From Maratus speciosus (lineage: Eukaryota > Arthropoda > Arachnida > Araneae > Salticidae), in assembly GCA_963932465.1 (NCBI GenBank), contig OZ010795.1, positions 471,562,806 through 471,626,805 of the forward strand: a stretch of 64,000 bases of DNA. The letters are read 5' to 3'. The notes beneath the pieces were generated by a model. The model had not been told where the DNA came from, made no database searches, and worked only from the letters and a program-made list of their open reading frames with translations. Positions within the stretch are counted from its first letter, which is position 1, and each line of letters opens with the position of its first letter. Of this stretch, positions 33,256 through 44,930 are shown piece by piece. A program made the position numbers and the translations under genes.

Positions 33256-33560
33256 TACTAGCCGCTCGTGGCGACCAGTTTGGTCTCCCTTAAAATTTAT
33301 GTTTGGGAAAGTATGCTAAGCATGGCATCATGTTACTTGTATTCATAATTTACTTGGACTCCCTTAAATTTAGTTTTTGTTACATTAAAATATCTCAATT
33401 TGTTGATTTTCTGTAAGCAAGTAAACCCTATTGGTTTAGAATGGAAGTCTAACGAAATTTGGCGACATATTAGATATATCGCCAAGTTAGCATCTAATTT
33501 TAGTCCCCAAGTTGGCGACAAGCTTGGCGACATTTGGCGACAGAAAGCAAACATCTTTCA
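33256..33560 (-). repeat. Helitron-A-related fragment with GGCGA motifs
   Basis: The minus strand ends CCAAACTGGTCGCCACGAGC then GGCTAG next to T at 33258, a possible Helitron-like 3' end with only a weak hairpin. The block up to 33360 resembles 23515-23595 and the window edge. TTTGGCGA and TTGGCGACA repeats crowd 33459-33540. Confidence 0.35.
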
Positions 33561-33769
33561 TTTATAAAAAGTCTTTTAATGCTCATCTGTATGTACTTTA
33601 AGTCATTTTTTAAATATTTTACTTTATTTCATTTCATTTTGTCATGTTGTTTATTAGTCATTCTGTTTGTTTTGTCATTTTTATCAAGCTCTGCCACATT
33701 ATCCAACTAATTATTGTTTATCTTAAAAAATTGTCCTATCTTAATATTTTAGTATAAGTATTCACATTA

Positions 33770-34030
33770 AGTGCCAGAGCGACCAAGTTCCTTCAGCAAG
33801 CATATTATGAGGGTCTTCCAGCCTGCTGCGGCTTCAGGACTCGTTCGGGGGTACTGGGGCCTCCGTGGTAGGGTGGATATGTGTTTTTCCCTCGTGGACT
33901 AATCAGCTCCTATACGAAAGGTTGGCTGTCCACGAGTGGGTGATTAGTGATTAGTGGTCCTCCCTATGGTAGCCCCCTTTATAGGTATGGAGATGCCTTA
34001 AAAGCCGTTCAATAACCAAAGAGATCGTTT
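33770..34030. other. GC-richer segment of unknown origin
   Basis: Contains GGCTTCAGGACTCGTTCGGG and CCTCCGTGGTAGGGTGG. CTCGTGGACTAATCAG and CTGTCCACGAGTGGG are partly inverse to each other. It may be a UTR of a retroelement. I do not recognise it, and no frame is convincing. Confidence 0.3.
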
Positions 34031-34079
34031 CATTCGGGTGTTGCCATTAAACAATTAACAAATAATCGCGATTTCTGTG

Positions 34080-35160
34080 CCACGTACGATAGCGTAATAT
34101 ACATATATAGATGTCTCTGTAAATGAACAATAAAAATTATAATATCTATAATCTATAGAAAACGTGTTGTAGTACGCCTCAGTGATCCATATTATGTTTG
34201 AAGTACGTAACATTATTAAAATGCGCCACAAACGCATTTTTCTCATAGATCATAATGTAGCGGTATTTTCTCGTGTGTGCCTGTAAACGAACTATAAATA
34301 CTACTTTTCTATACATCACAGAAAGCATATTGTAGTACACCTAAGTGATGAATATCAAAGTCATTATATATGAAGTATCACAGTATGTTTAAAATGCACC
34401 GCAAACGATTTCCCCATAGACTTTAATATAACAGATATTTTTCTTTTTGTTGTGTGCGTGTGTGTGTCCTGTACCGCTCTTAACTTCAGAATGAAAATCT
34501 CGAGTACACGAACTGCAACTACATTTATTTACGGTACAAAAGCAGCACACGGATACAACAAAAGTACATAAAAGTACACGCAAACTTAAGTGATCTAATT
34601 AAAATATATCAGGACGCCAGGGTCCGAACAGGTTTTCTGGCAAGACTTTGGCCAGAGTTTTCCCTTTAGAGAGACTTTGTCTCTCTCCGTATGCTCAAAT
34701 GCATTACCTGCTCTGGTCCTTCAGGATCGGGTATATATTCCCAGTCAGATTCAAGTGGTTTTTAAGAGGTTTGGAGATGAATTTAAGAAGCTAAGAATTA
34801 TCATCACTTCAATGTAACGAACTATCCAGTACTTAAGATTGCTTCAAAAGTTACGAGTTCTATAACTTCAGAAAGAACATTAAATAGAAAATATATGGTC
34901 TCTTGAAAGTAATTTATGATTTTGCACCTGGACGGTTTCTGTCTTAGATTCAAGAAGGCGGCTCTTTTGGGGAGCCATTATAACTTCTTTATAAAATTCC
35001 AATCAGTCAGATTTGAATTAAATAACTATGCAAAAAACTTTACAGCCCCTATAAACGAACTATAAATGCTACACATTTCAATTTCAATAGAGAACATTCC
35101 ATAGTAAATCTAAATAACGTATAAAAATTACATGGCAATTCGAGTATATTTACGAGAGTA
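34080..35160 (+). repeat. Degenerate tandem units, about 175 bp, interrupted
   Basis: CTGTAAA(T/C)GAACTATAAAT-like text recurs near 34111 and 34281, and resumes near 35048 after a 0.57 kb insertion. TTGTAGTAC(G/A)CCT(C/A)AGTGAT is a second shared phrase. Related copies lie near 51590 and 51800. Confidence 0.6.
34470..35044. mobile_element. Possible solo LTR inserted in tandem units
   Basis: Starts TGTACCGCTCTTAAC and ends ACTTTACA. It shares layout with 13379-13983 (an ACATTTATTTACGGTACA block, then CCAGGGTCCGAACAGG). It clearly interrupts the tandem repeat unit, which continues on both sides. The target duplication is not exact. It could be a retroposed fragment of another type. Confidence 0.3.
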
Positions 35161-35382
35161 AGAACACGGCCAGACAAACTGAATTCATAAACTCTTTTCA
35201 ACCACACTTAAATAATAATACTTTGTATGAATCAGTATAAAATAAAACAAAAGAACACATAGGATGCGTTTTGGGCTGGAAATTGTAACAGCCCGTGATC
35301 ATCCAATGTAGTACGTGCCCGTAAGGAGACAAGGTCACGAAAGGTCAAGGGAACAATGTCATTCGTGACCTTGTTACTTTAA

Positions 35383-35793
35383 AGGGACTATTCACTCACT
35401 TGAAAACACCCGCTCCGTAATGTTAAATCAATGGGCAGGTTATTTTCGAATTTCTCGTTTAAATTTTAATACTTTTAAACGATTTTTTTTTCTTTCATGG
35501 GATAGCCGAAATCGATCTTTAATATGGCTATTTTTTATTTTTTCGATTTCGGTTGCAGATTTTTTTCATGAAGATACTTTCAGAAGCGGTTTCGAAACGG
35601 AAAGTACCTTTTCTAAAAAAATCTGCAGCCAAAATCGAAAAAGTAAAAAATAGTCATATTAAAGATCGAGCTCAGCTATCCTATGCAAAAAAATTGTTTA
35701 AAAATATTCAAATGTAAACGAGAAATTCGAAAATAACCTGCCCATTGATTTAACGTTACGGAGCCGGTGTTTTCAAGAGACTGAAGAGCCCCC
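35383..35793. repeat. Palindromic MITE, related to 32003-32417
   Basis: TTAA lies on both sides (35379-35382, 35794-35797). The arms run from AGGGACTATTCACTCACTTG to TCTTGAAAACACC-type inverse text and meet near 35590. Blocks AATTTCTCGTTTAAATTT and TCGGTTGCAGATTTTTTTC are shared with the copy 3.4 kb upstream. Confidence 0.75.
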
Positions 35794-35797
35794 TTAA

Positions 35798-36483
35798 GGA
35801 CATGTGTTTACATTGGCTGTTTAAATTTACAACCCGAAACGCGTCCTGTGTGTTCTTTAGTTTTATGGTGATTCATACAAAGTATTATTATTTAATTGTG
35901 ATTTATCGCTGTTTCATCAACTTTTCAGCCACGCTGGAAAGTGTTAAAAACAAAACTAAGCAGAGTTTGTTTTGTGGAATTTTAACTCGCAGTAAAGTTT
36001 ACTCAATTAGCAGTGAAGCATCCATTATAATGCACATTTTGGAAGAAAATGCGTACATCGCTTGATGTAGGTTAAGACTTCGGATAGTTTGAATCTATAA
36101 ATTTTTAAATAAGTAATCTGGAAAATTGATGCTCATTGTTCAGTAGGTGACATTTTATAAAAACACACTAAAACGATGCATCTCACGTATTTCTATTCAT
36201 GTAGTAGCGAAATTGGAGACCTTACTGAGTTCCAATAGGGAATAATGATGTGAAAAATTTATCTGTTTGGTTATTTATAGAAAAGTCAGAGTGGTTTTCA
36301 CTTATCCTATGAAAGAGAGAGGCACTGTTGGCGTTAAACACGGTAGTTTTTAAACGTGGTTTTCAGGAATAAGCGAAATATATGGGGGAGGTGGCAGCAA
36401 TGGGGTAGTTTTCATGAAAACATGTTCTTCTCTCTTTTGAATATAATTGTGCTATAATATTTTTTTTTTCGTATTATCTTAAA

Positions 36484-36518
<35 letters not shown>

Positions 36519-36992
36519 TATGATAGGTCAAAATATTCGAAAATTTTAATTTCCAGATCATTTAACCCTTTATGTCTCAAATTATGAATGCATGAAAATT
36601 TCATCTTCTAAAGCATTTTTTATGAATTTTTGAAACTACATTAGAAGATTTACACAATCATTTTCACATACACAATCAATAAATTTTAAAAAGATTTTGC
36701 CAATTAAAATTGATTAATTAAATTTGAATTTATAGGGATTTTTGTGCAACATTTATAACCCCACTCAAATCTGTTATTATGTATTCTTTGTAATCTTTTT
36801 TGTAGTATTTTGTAGAATTAAGAAATGCACAAACATAATAGAAATGTAGAAATATTTCCGAACTGAAACTTTTCTCCCACCGATCTTTCAGCGACAAGAA
36901 AGCTAAAAAGTTGCAAAGGCAAAAGATATCATCCTTTTAAAAATATTTTTGTTTTGTTCAACCAATAATACTTTAGGATGAAGATAAAGTTA
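35798..36992. other. AT-rich stretch, nothing recognised
   Basis: An 87-codon plus-strand frame (35802-36065) has no recognisable motif. An A run occupies 36486-36515. No repeat ends were seen. Confidence 0.45.
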
Positions 36993-37420
36993 AGGGGCCG
37001 CTGCACTGAAACTCCCCGATCGTGAAATCCCATGTTAACCTATGGTAAAACTTCGAAGCGCGATTACTCATTACCTAATATATTTATTAAAATACCGTTT
37101 TCACAATCAGAAAGTAGACGTCAGATGCCGATGATGTGCGTTTTTACAAATTGTCTCTGTAAATTTTAAGTATTTTTAAGGAGATGATAAAATTTAATCA
37201 AATGGAAATTTCAACGTTTATAGGGATTTTTCATGTACTTACAATTTACGGAGATAATTTTAAAAAACGCACATCATCAGCATCTGACGTCTACTTTCTG
37301 ATGGTGAAAACGGTATTTTAATAATTATATTATTAGGTAATGAGTAATCGCGCTTCGAAGTTTTCCCATAGGCTAACATAGGATTTCGCGATCGGGGAGT
37401 TTCAGTGCAGTCCACTCCTT
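36993..37420. repeat. Palindromic MITE
   Basis: The ends, GGGGCCGCTGCACTGAAACT and AGTTTCAGTGCAGTCCACTCC, are inverse. Long arms (to about 37165 and from 37255) include CGCGATTACTCATTACCTAA and its complement. The arms are closely similar, suggesting a fairly recent element. The centre is about 90 bp. Confidence 0.8.
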
Positions 37421-37438
37421 TCTCATGGGTGAGTAATA

Positions 37439-38997
37439 CAGTGCGTATAAAAACTTTAAGAACAGCAAAAATTTTGATAAATTGAAAATACAAGTGAAAT
37501 GGTAATTTAATGTTATTCATAAAGTGGAAATACTAATATAAAAGTCAACAGAATGTATCCGTGTCCTTTTTATTGCGAAAAAATCATAATTATGCAAAAA
37601 AAAAAAAAAAAAACTCTATCTTTGCCTGTGTAAAAACTTTAAGGACACCAGTATTTTTTTTATACAAATGTTATATATAATTATTATTAAGGATTGGTCG
37701 AAACAGTTTTTTAAGGCCGAAGCCGAAGCCGAATTTTGGCGATCTCCCTATTTTCGGCCGAAAACGAAAACGAAAATGTCCAAAAACTTTTTAAAGTACT
37801 TAAATTGTATGCATTAAAGTAATTAATACATACATAAATATATTATTTATTTATTATACGTATTTATTAAATATGGATAATAATTAATTTATTATGTGTA
37901 TTTATGAACTTTTTATAATTTTATTTTATGAACTTTTATTATAAGGAAGAAACGAGATTTTTTTTTGGAATACTGATAATTTCAGTTGAGTTTCGGTACA
38001 AAATCTGAGTTTCGCCGAAGATGGTTTTCGGCGAAACTCAGATTTTAGACCGAAACTATCAGTATTCCAAAAATCTCGTTTCTTACTTCGGAAATTTTTA
38101 ACATTTCTCATCGATTTGAGCTTTATCGGTCGGCTCAAATGAGACTATTTATTGCTACGAACTTCGTTGTTTGTAATTATCAGTCATGACTGACTCAAGA
38201 CGTGAATGCAAATTATAAAGCAAGCAATGCATATGTAACTAAACTTTTTCACGTGCTCATTAAACGCTGCAGACATAAAAGTACTAGAAACTTTTCAGTT
38301 TGAAACCGCAGAAGAGTTTCGAATACTCTTTGAGAAAGTTGTAGTAAAACAGATGATCATTTACAGAAATCATTATAAAAGATAAATCGAGGTGTGTATA
38401 CATAAAGCTAAAATATTTTTTAATTAAATGAAATTCGTATAACTAGAAAATCTTTGTGTGTCGTTGATAAATTAAATAAGTTTTATTTTATATGAAAAAA
38501 AAAAGTTTTGGATCTAAGGCACAGAGAGACAATTTGGGCGACACGTATAATTAATTAATATGTATATTTAATAAATACGCATAATTAATTAATAATACAT
38601 TCATGTATGTATTAATTACTTTAATACATACAATTTAATTACTTTTAAAAAGTTTTGGGACATTTTCGTTTTCGGCCGAAAATAGGAAGATCTCCGATGT
38701 TCGGTTTAGGTTTGGTTTCAACATTAAAAACCTGTTTCAGTCAATCCTTAATAATAATTATATATAACTTTTCTATAAAAAAAATACTGGTGTCCTTAAA
38801 GTTTTTACACAGTCAGAAATAGCATTTTTTTGCATAATTATGATTTTTTCGCAATAAAAAGGACACAGATTCTGTTGACTTTTATATTAGTATTTCCACA
38901 TTATGATCAACATTAAATTACCATATCACTTGTCGCATTTTCAATATATCAAAATTTTTACAATTTTTTGCTGTCCTTAAAGTTTTTACACGCACTG
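37439..38997. mobile_element. Tc1/mariner-type non-autonomous element with nested palindrome
   Basis: TA flanks (37437-37438, 38998-38999). The termini are CAGTGCGTATAAAAACTTTA and TAAAGTTTTTACACGCACTG. Arms of about 0.44 kb contain GGACACAGATTC/GTATCCGTGTCC-type and TTTTCGGCCGAAAA blocks. Between the arms a second palindrome spans 37945-38098 (GAGTTTCGCCGAA and TTCGGCGAAACTC). No transposase was found. CAGTG ends and the TA site suit Tc1/mariner. Confidence 0.75.
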
Positions 38998-39113
38998 TAT
39001 GTACGTGTAACGTTTAGAGGACAAATATGAAGAGTTTGTCTTTTAACGCATATTATACTACTTTCAAAGACATAATTGAGTAAAAAGCATGAGTTGATTT
39101 TATTTATTATTAT

Positions 39114-39379
39114 ATAAGGGACTCGCAACCATAGTAGACCAAGTCCACTTTGAAAAAATATGAGGTAGTCCATTTAGAAGTTGCATAAAATCTATTTTAT
39201 CCACTCCCACAGTGAACTAAGTCTGTTTTCATGTACATTCTCATATATGTCATCTGTTTACAGACTTGGTTCACTGTGGGAGTGGAGAAAACAGATTTTA
39301 TGCACATTCTAAATGGACTATCTCATTTTTTTTTTTTTTCAAAATGGATTTCGTCTACTATGGTTGTGAGCCCCTCATA
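39114..39379. repeat. Short palindromic MITE
   Basis: AAGGGACTCGCAACCATAG mirrors CTATGGTTGTGAGCCCCT. The arms of about 120 bp meet near 39245 and include TCCACTCCCACAGTGAAC and its inverse. A T run in the right arm is an expansion. Confidence 0.8.
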
Positions 39380-39949
39380 TGTGCTACAAAATGTAGAGCT
39401 ACAAGAATTGTATTTGAAAAGTCTTTTCTTTTTATAGATCAAAATGTAAATAATGAATCTATTTTAAAATTACTGTCAACATTTACAACAAAATCAAAAT
39501 TACAAAAAAAATTTCAATGCTAAAAAAAAACAAAAAAAAACTATGAAATTAAATATTTATAGTATTTGAGATCGCAGAAGAAAGAAATAGAACATAGTCC
39601 ATATTTCCTCTCTTTCTTTTAGTGTCACACTCCACTCTTCAGGTAGCATGTTTAGTTTTCAGGATATGGCTTAGCCATGCTGCTTTTAGGTTTAACTTAA
39701 TTAGCGGTTTGTAAACACAAGGAATATCGAATTAGGGTAAAAATTCATTACTTTTCTTTTCGGATTCAAGTATCAAATTCAATTTAAAAATAGAACTTAA
39801 TATTTACTTTTATTTTCTAAAAATGCGATAGGTCAGCTGTAAATGTTTTTAATCTTGCGACGTTAATAGATAAATAAGTTTATATATTTATACAGTGCGT
39901 TTATAAATACTCCATCTGGTGTAGAAACTGAAAAAAGTAATAGTATTTA

Positions 39950-40183
39950 CACGGCAAAAAAATTGTTGTTTTTACGGTATAACACTGGCAGCTAGGGTAC
40001 CAGTTTATAACTGTAAAATAAGCAGTAATATACCGTAGCCACAAAATGAATAAAACCGTATTTACTGCTCAACAGTATATTACTTGATAATTTTACGGTT
40101 TATTACTGTTCATTTTTGCTGTTATAAACTGGCACCCCAGCTGCCAGTATTATACTGTAAAATCAACATTTTTTTTTTCAGTG
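39950..40183. repeat. Short palindromic MITE with CAC...GTG ends
   Basis: CACGGCAAAAAAATTG and AACATTTTTTTTTTCAGTG bound the element. Inner inverse blocks are TATAACACTGGCAGCT and AGCTGCCAGTATTATA. The CACTGxAAAA-type end would fit hAT-like or related MITEs. No clear 8 bp target duplication was found. Confidence 0.65.
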
Positions 40184-40189
40184 TAGTTA

Positions 40190-43180
40190 CTTCTACGCTT
40201 CAATTTTTGTGTTGTCATCTGTAAAAACGACTTTTCTTGAATTTTTTACAAACAGTATATTGAAGGCTTAGTGATTTATAAACTGCATTCTAGTTTGGGA
40301 AAATACCCTTTTATTTTTTTTACAAAAACGTGCAAAGGATTTCGATTTTTTTTTTTTTTTTTTTTTTTACATAGAATTCCTGAAAAAAAAAAAAAAAAAA
40401 AGCAAATTTGGAAAGATATATACGCAGGAAAGTATACGAAAACTCTAAAGTAGGATTTTTTATGTATACCGGGTGTCAAATAAATTTGTTAACATTTAAA
40501 AAATTCATAAAAAGGGAAGGAATTGGTTTATTTGAATGCGTTTTGCGACAAAGTTATTCTCATGCGGGGGCGGGGGAGGGGGGGGGTAGTTTTCTTTTTT
40601 CTGGTAAATAAAAAAAATTTGTGAAAAATTTTGTCAATAGATTGCGCTTCAACAATCAAAATGACAAACTTTTGTGCAAAATTAGATCTATTTCCGTACA
40701 AATACTTACAAGCTTATATAGCAGTTAATGTTCTACGCGTGCGCCACAAGAAGAAATTACGGAAACCATGCTCAATTACTGAAGACCGCTCTTTAAAAAT
40801 GCTAAAGGAGAAAATCATACCTAGGTTATTGGAATTAGAGATGGGCATTATTTAACATATTAGAATAAATAACAATGTTATTGTCTTATAATTCCTTTTT
40901 TAGTAACAGATTAACGGAAAGTCCCTGTTAAATTTGGAACGCATTAGCCGCAAAGTATTAAAAAGAAAGGCTGAAAAAATAGTTTTTAATATTAAAATTA
41001 TAATAAAGTTTCCGAGATTTGTTTTCTCTATTAACAAACAAAAATAACTTAAAAATGTACTTTCAAATAAAAAAAGGTGCTACTTTAAACGCTTATTATG
41101 ATGCCTCAAAAGAAAGAAAAGACAGAGTCAATAATCAAAAATCTTCCTTTTATGTCTTTGTAAGCCTTCAGTTGCTAGCAAGTTTTGCGGAGAAATGAGT
41201 CAGAATCAGTAAAGCATAAAAGCTGTGAAGCAATATCGAAATCAACCAATCTCAGTTCAATTCCCCTGCCATTCATCTGCCATTCGCTGAAAAATAACAT
41301 ATCTTTCTCTAAGACTGTTAAATAATTTCTAGAAACCATTTAAGCTTCACTGTTCTTTTATTGCAAAATAATTATTACTATTGAGTCAACTACTTTCGCT
41401 CTATACGAAGGCAAGGATGTCTTTAACACTTCGCAATGATTATCTTAAACCATTGTAGTCTGTTATGAAGATTCATAGAATAATTTTAGTAGATGTGTTT
41501 TTTTGGAATGAAATGTAAAACATGTTTTTCAATAAAGAATATCGAAGGATAAGAAATAAGAATAATTTCGATTCATCGCATCTTTGGTACGGTTACTGCA
41601 GTAGCCATTTTTAACCGCATGTCGGTTTCTTTGAATTTGAATGTTTAATAGGGATTGCTCGTAGACTTTGAGAGGTTTTTCTTTTATTTCTGAAGCTATG
41701 TTTTTCTTTCTTTCTTTCTTATTTTGACCATTTTTTTTATTTATTTATTACATTCTTATTACGGTGTTTTTAGAAAATAAGAGCTTGATTTTTATTTCTG
41801 CAATTTTATTTTACTGTTAAATAAAAGAAAGTCAGTAGCATCGCACATTATTTGCGCGGACACTTAATTTTAATGCAGTTGTAGGACGTTTAATTTTAAT
41901 ACAGTTGTAACTAATTTGTTAACAATAACACAAATGTTTATTTACAGTACTTACAAAAATTAAGAAGAAAAAAAGAAATAAACATTAAACATCAGTCAGC
42001 TACCACGTAGCTCGACTCCAAAGATCGTTTGATATAAATATTTTCTAACATATAAAAATCCCCATTTGGGATTGTTTGCAGCAAACTATATCTTTACCTT
42101 GATATAAATAATTAACATAAACAGTAACTTTAGTTGCATTACACTTAAATTTATAATTTGCAGAATATGAAATATTTACTTAATGAAACCTTCTAAGTCC
42201 CTTCTAGGGACCTTCTAAGTCCCACACTCTGTACGATATGCCCTAACATTATTTATAATCATTAATACAGGAACTTAATAAATATTGGTAAAACCTTGTA
42301 ACCATGTACTGGAACGGAAGGTATTTGAAGACATCTCAGTAATCCTTGTGAATTTCAGAACGTCACAGACACTAATATAAAAGTAATTATTGAGATTGTG
42401 CTCGAAAGTCAAACTTTCTACTCCCATTGAGAATTAACACTCTTTTTCATCTTAATAGAGTCTTAATTAATCTTTCACACAGAAAAAGCATTGCTGAGTC
42501 ACAACAGACAAGATCCATTTCGAAACTTAAATGTTCAAGTAATAATAATAAGAGCAAGTATAACAGCAGACTTCTAACAAGGAAGGTCTCCTTACTGGGA
42601 ATACTCAGAATATTTAAAAAAAAAAACAATTAAACTACTTATGTATGTAATAAAGGATCAATCAAATTTAGCGGCGGAATTAGAGTAGAAAGACTGTAAA
42701 AAAATAAAATACTTTAGAGTATTTGGCGCGAAAAGACGAAAGCGTCACGCGATTTGGCGAGCAGTACTTTTCCTCGCCAAAAGCAAACGATTTTAACGCA
42801 CCTGAAAATTATTTGTTAATTGATTTTTATAATGCGTGTAAAAAGTATTTAATGAATTTAAACATAAACAATGAGAGAGTTTAATAAATACATTTTTTAG
42901 TATTACATATTTATGTTGCTTGTTATTTAATTTTATTACTTTAAAAACAATTCCCTATATAAAAAATATTTTCATATATGTAAGCGTATTCCAAAATAAA
43001 GAGCAGATTCATTTACCAGTTATTCCTTTCAATATCTAAAAGAATTCGTCGTTTCCATAGCAACAAAATTGAATCAACAGTGCTCAATTGGACTTCATTT
43101 TGAGATATTGAAACAGTTTTAATATATTTTAATTTTGTTTCAACTCATAAAATTTGATATTTAACTTTCATTATATACAT
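40190..43180. other. Long unassigned stretch
   Basis: It contains paired T and A runs (40347-40368, 40384-40401), a G-rich run (GGGGGCGGGGGAGGGGGGGG, about 40566-40585), and a mariner-like end (CCGGGTGTCAAATAAATTTG, about 40471). A TTTGGCG/CGCCAA cluster lies at 42723-42780. The short frames here have no recognised motif. Confidence 0.4.

Positions 43181-43220
<40 letters not shown>
43181..43220 (+). repeat. (CA)n(TA)n microsatellite
   Basis: Short CA units pass into about 16 TA units. Confidence 0.9.
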
Positions 43221-43222
<2 letters not shown>

Positions 43223-43561
43223 CAAAATTATAGTTAAATCAAACTAAAACTGACAAAACTAGAGTTATTTACATTAAATTTATTTAAACAAGTTCAATAT
43301 AAAACATTTTTATCTTAAAGAGTATTCGACATAAAAAAGTATTTTTCGAAATTTCATTTCATCATCAACCGATGATAAATCGCCAAATAAACGAAATTTT
43401 TAGTATTTTTTTACGAACGTTCTATCGAGGTTCCGCCAAAAAAATTTTATAAATACACATATCCACATAAGACGAACACTGTAATTTTTTCAGTTTTTTC
43501 TGAATATGTCCGTATGGAGACCTTCCTTGTAAGTCATCACTACTGCACGACTCGAACTTAC

Positions 43562-44580
43562 AAGGGAACTACTTTTGGTGCTGCTCGCAACTATCATTGA
43601 GACCTGGTGAATTTTAAAGCCCTATATTAGGAAGTTTGAGAATCGATAAAAATTTTCTGTTAAAATCATATTTTTTTTTTTTTTTTTTACAGCAGCATAA
43701 CTTTCTGAAAAGGCAATTTTCGAAACCACTTATTGGACTATTAACATAAAACCTTTTTTGAGAAACGCATTTAAAAATAGAAATTAGTCAATAATAAGCA
43801 TAAAATATTGAAAAAAGATTAAAAATTCCTTCTAGAACCTACGAATTTGATTTTGAAAAATTACAACATTATATGCACATTTTTGGCAGGGAAAAAGTTG
43901 GCGTTATTTTTTCAAAAGTAGAACTTTTCGGCAAGCCTAGCCGAATGTCATAGTTGTTTATCGTGTGTGATTAGTTGTTTGGGCTTCACTAGAAAATGTA
44001 ATGTCCGACCTAATTAGGCACAGTAAATTTTCTAAATTGTATAAAAATATTAATTTACTTTATGATTACTTTTATCAAAAGATAAAACATTTAATACAAC
44101 AACATTTCATTTTAAACATTTCATTTTAAACATTCAAAACGTTATTCAATCCGAATTCAAAAGGGAATAGTTTGCTTATTTTGTATTTCACTAAAAAAAT
44201 AGTTTTCACTGATCTTGAAAGCTTTTAACAGAAATATATTTACTATTTATACATTTATCGTCTGTACAGAAAAAAAACCTAATTCTTATTTCTTATGTTA
44301 TCAATTATCAAACAAATAGCAAACTAATTTAATTCTAATACCTTACATACTAATGATAAAGCGGGCGAAAAATTTGTAGCGCCATATTTGACGACTTAAG
44401 TCACTTTTGGCGTGGAATAAACAAATAAAAATCCAATAATAAAAAATTAAAAGCATAAAAAATATATATAATATGATTTTAACAGAGAAGTTTTATCGGT
44501 TCTCTAACTTTTATCTATAGGGCTAAAAAATGCACCAGGTCTCGATGTTAAGTGCGAGCAGCACCAAAAGTGATTCCCTT
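43562..44580. mobile_element. TIR element, about 1 kb, family unknown
   Basis: Termini AAGGGAACTACTTTTGGTGC and GCACCAAAAGTGATTCCCTT are inverse. The similarity continues for about 110 bp (TGCTGCTCGCA, GACCTGGTG, AGCCCTATA). Flanks CTTAC and CTTAG suggest a 4-5 bp target duplication. The interior has no coding frame. TTGGCG-type motifs occur near both inner edges. Confidence 0.6.
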
Positions 44581-44582
44581 CT

Positions 44583-44930
44583 TAGAGCATAGTGCGCTCA
44601 AAGAAGACAGGATCGAGGTCTATCTTTGCTAGTGAGTGAGCAGTAAGAGCGTCAGAGAGAGTTGTGAGAGTAAAGTTGTGACCTCAAAAACTTAAGACAC
44701 TGTATTATATTAGGGGGTACTAAAAATGAGTCCACTGTAAGAACAGGCCCCTTTAATCTAGAGAACCTAATGGCTGCTCCATATTAGCAAGTTAGCCTCT
44801 CTGAGCCGATCTTCTGCCATTTGTGCTAGGTGTGGCTTTTGGAACTTGGACGTCTCCATCCCATGAGAAAGCCACGTCTACGGCCACGATATAGTCCCTA
44901 ACCCATCATCTACATCTACATCTCGTAAAC
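44583..44930. other. GC-richer segment of unknown origin
   Basis: Contains GCCTCTCTGAGCCGATCTTC and GGTGTGGCTTTTGGAACTTGG. No frame or RNA fold was recognised. It may be a retroelement UTR. Confidence 0.3.

Noticed and set aside
39950..40183. hAT assignment from an 8 bp duplication
   Set aside because: The flanking 8-mers do not match well enough, so only a palindromic MITE is claimed.
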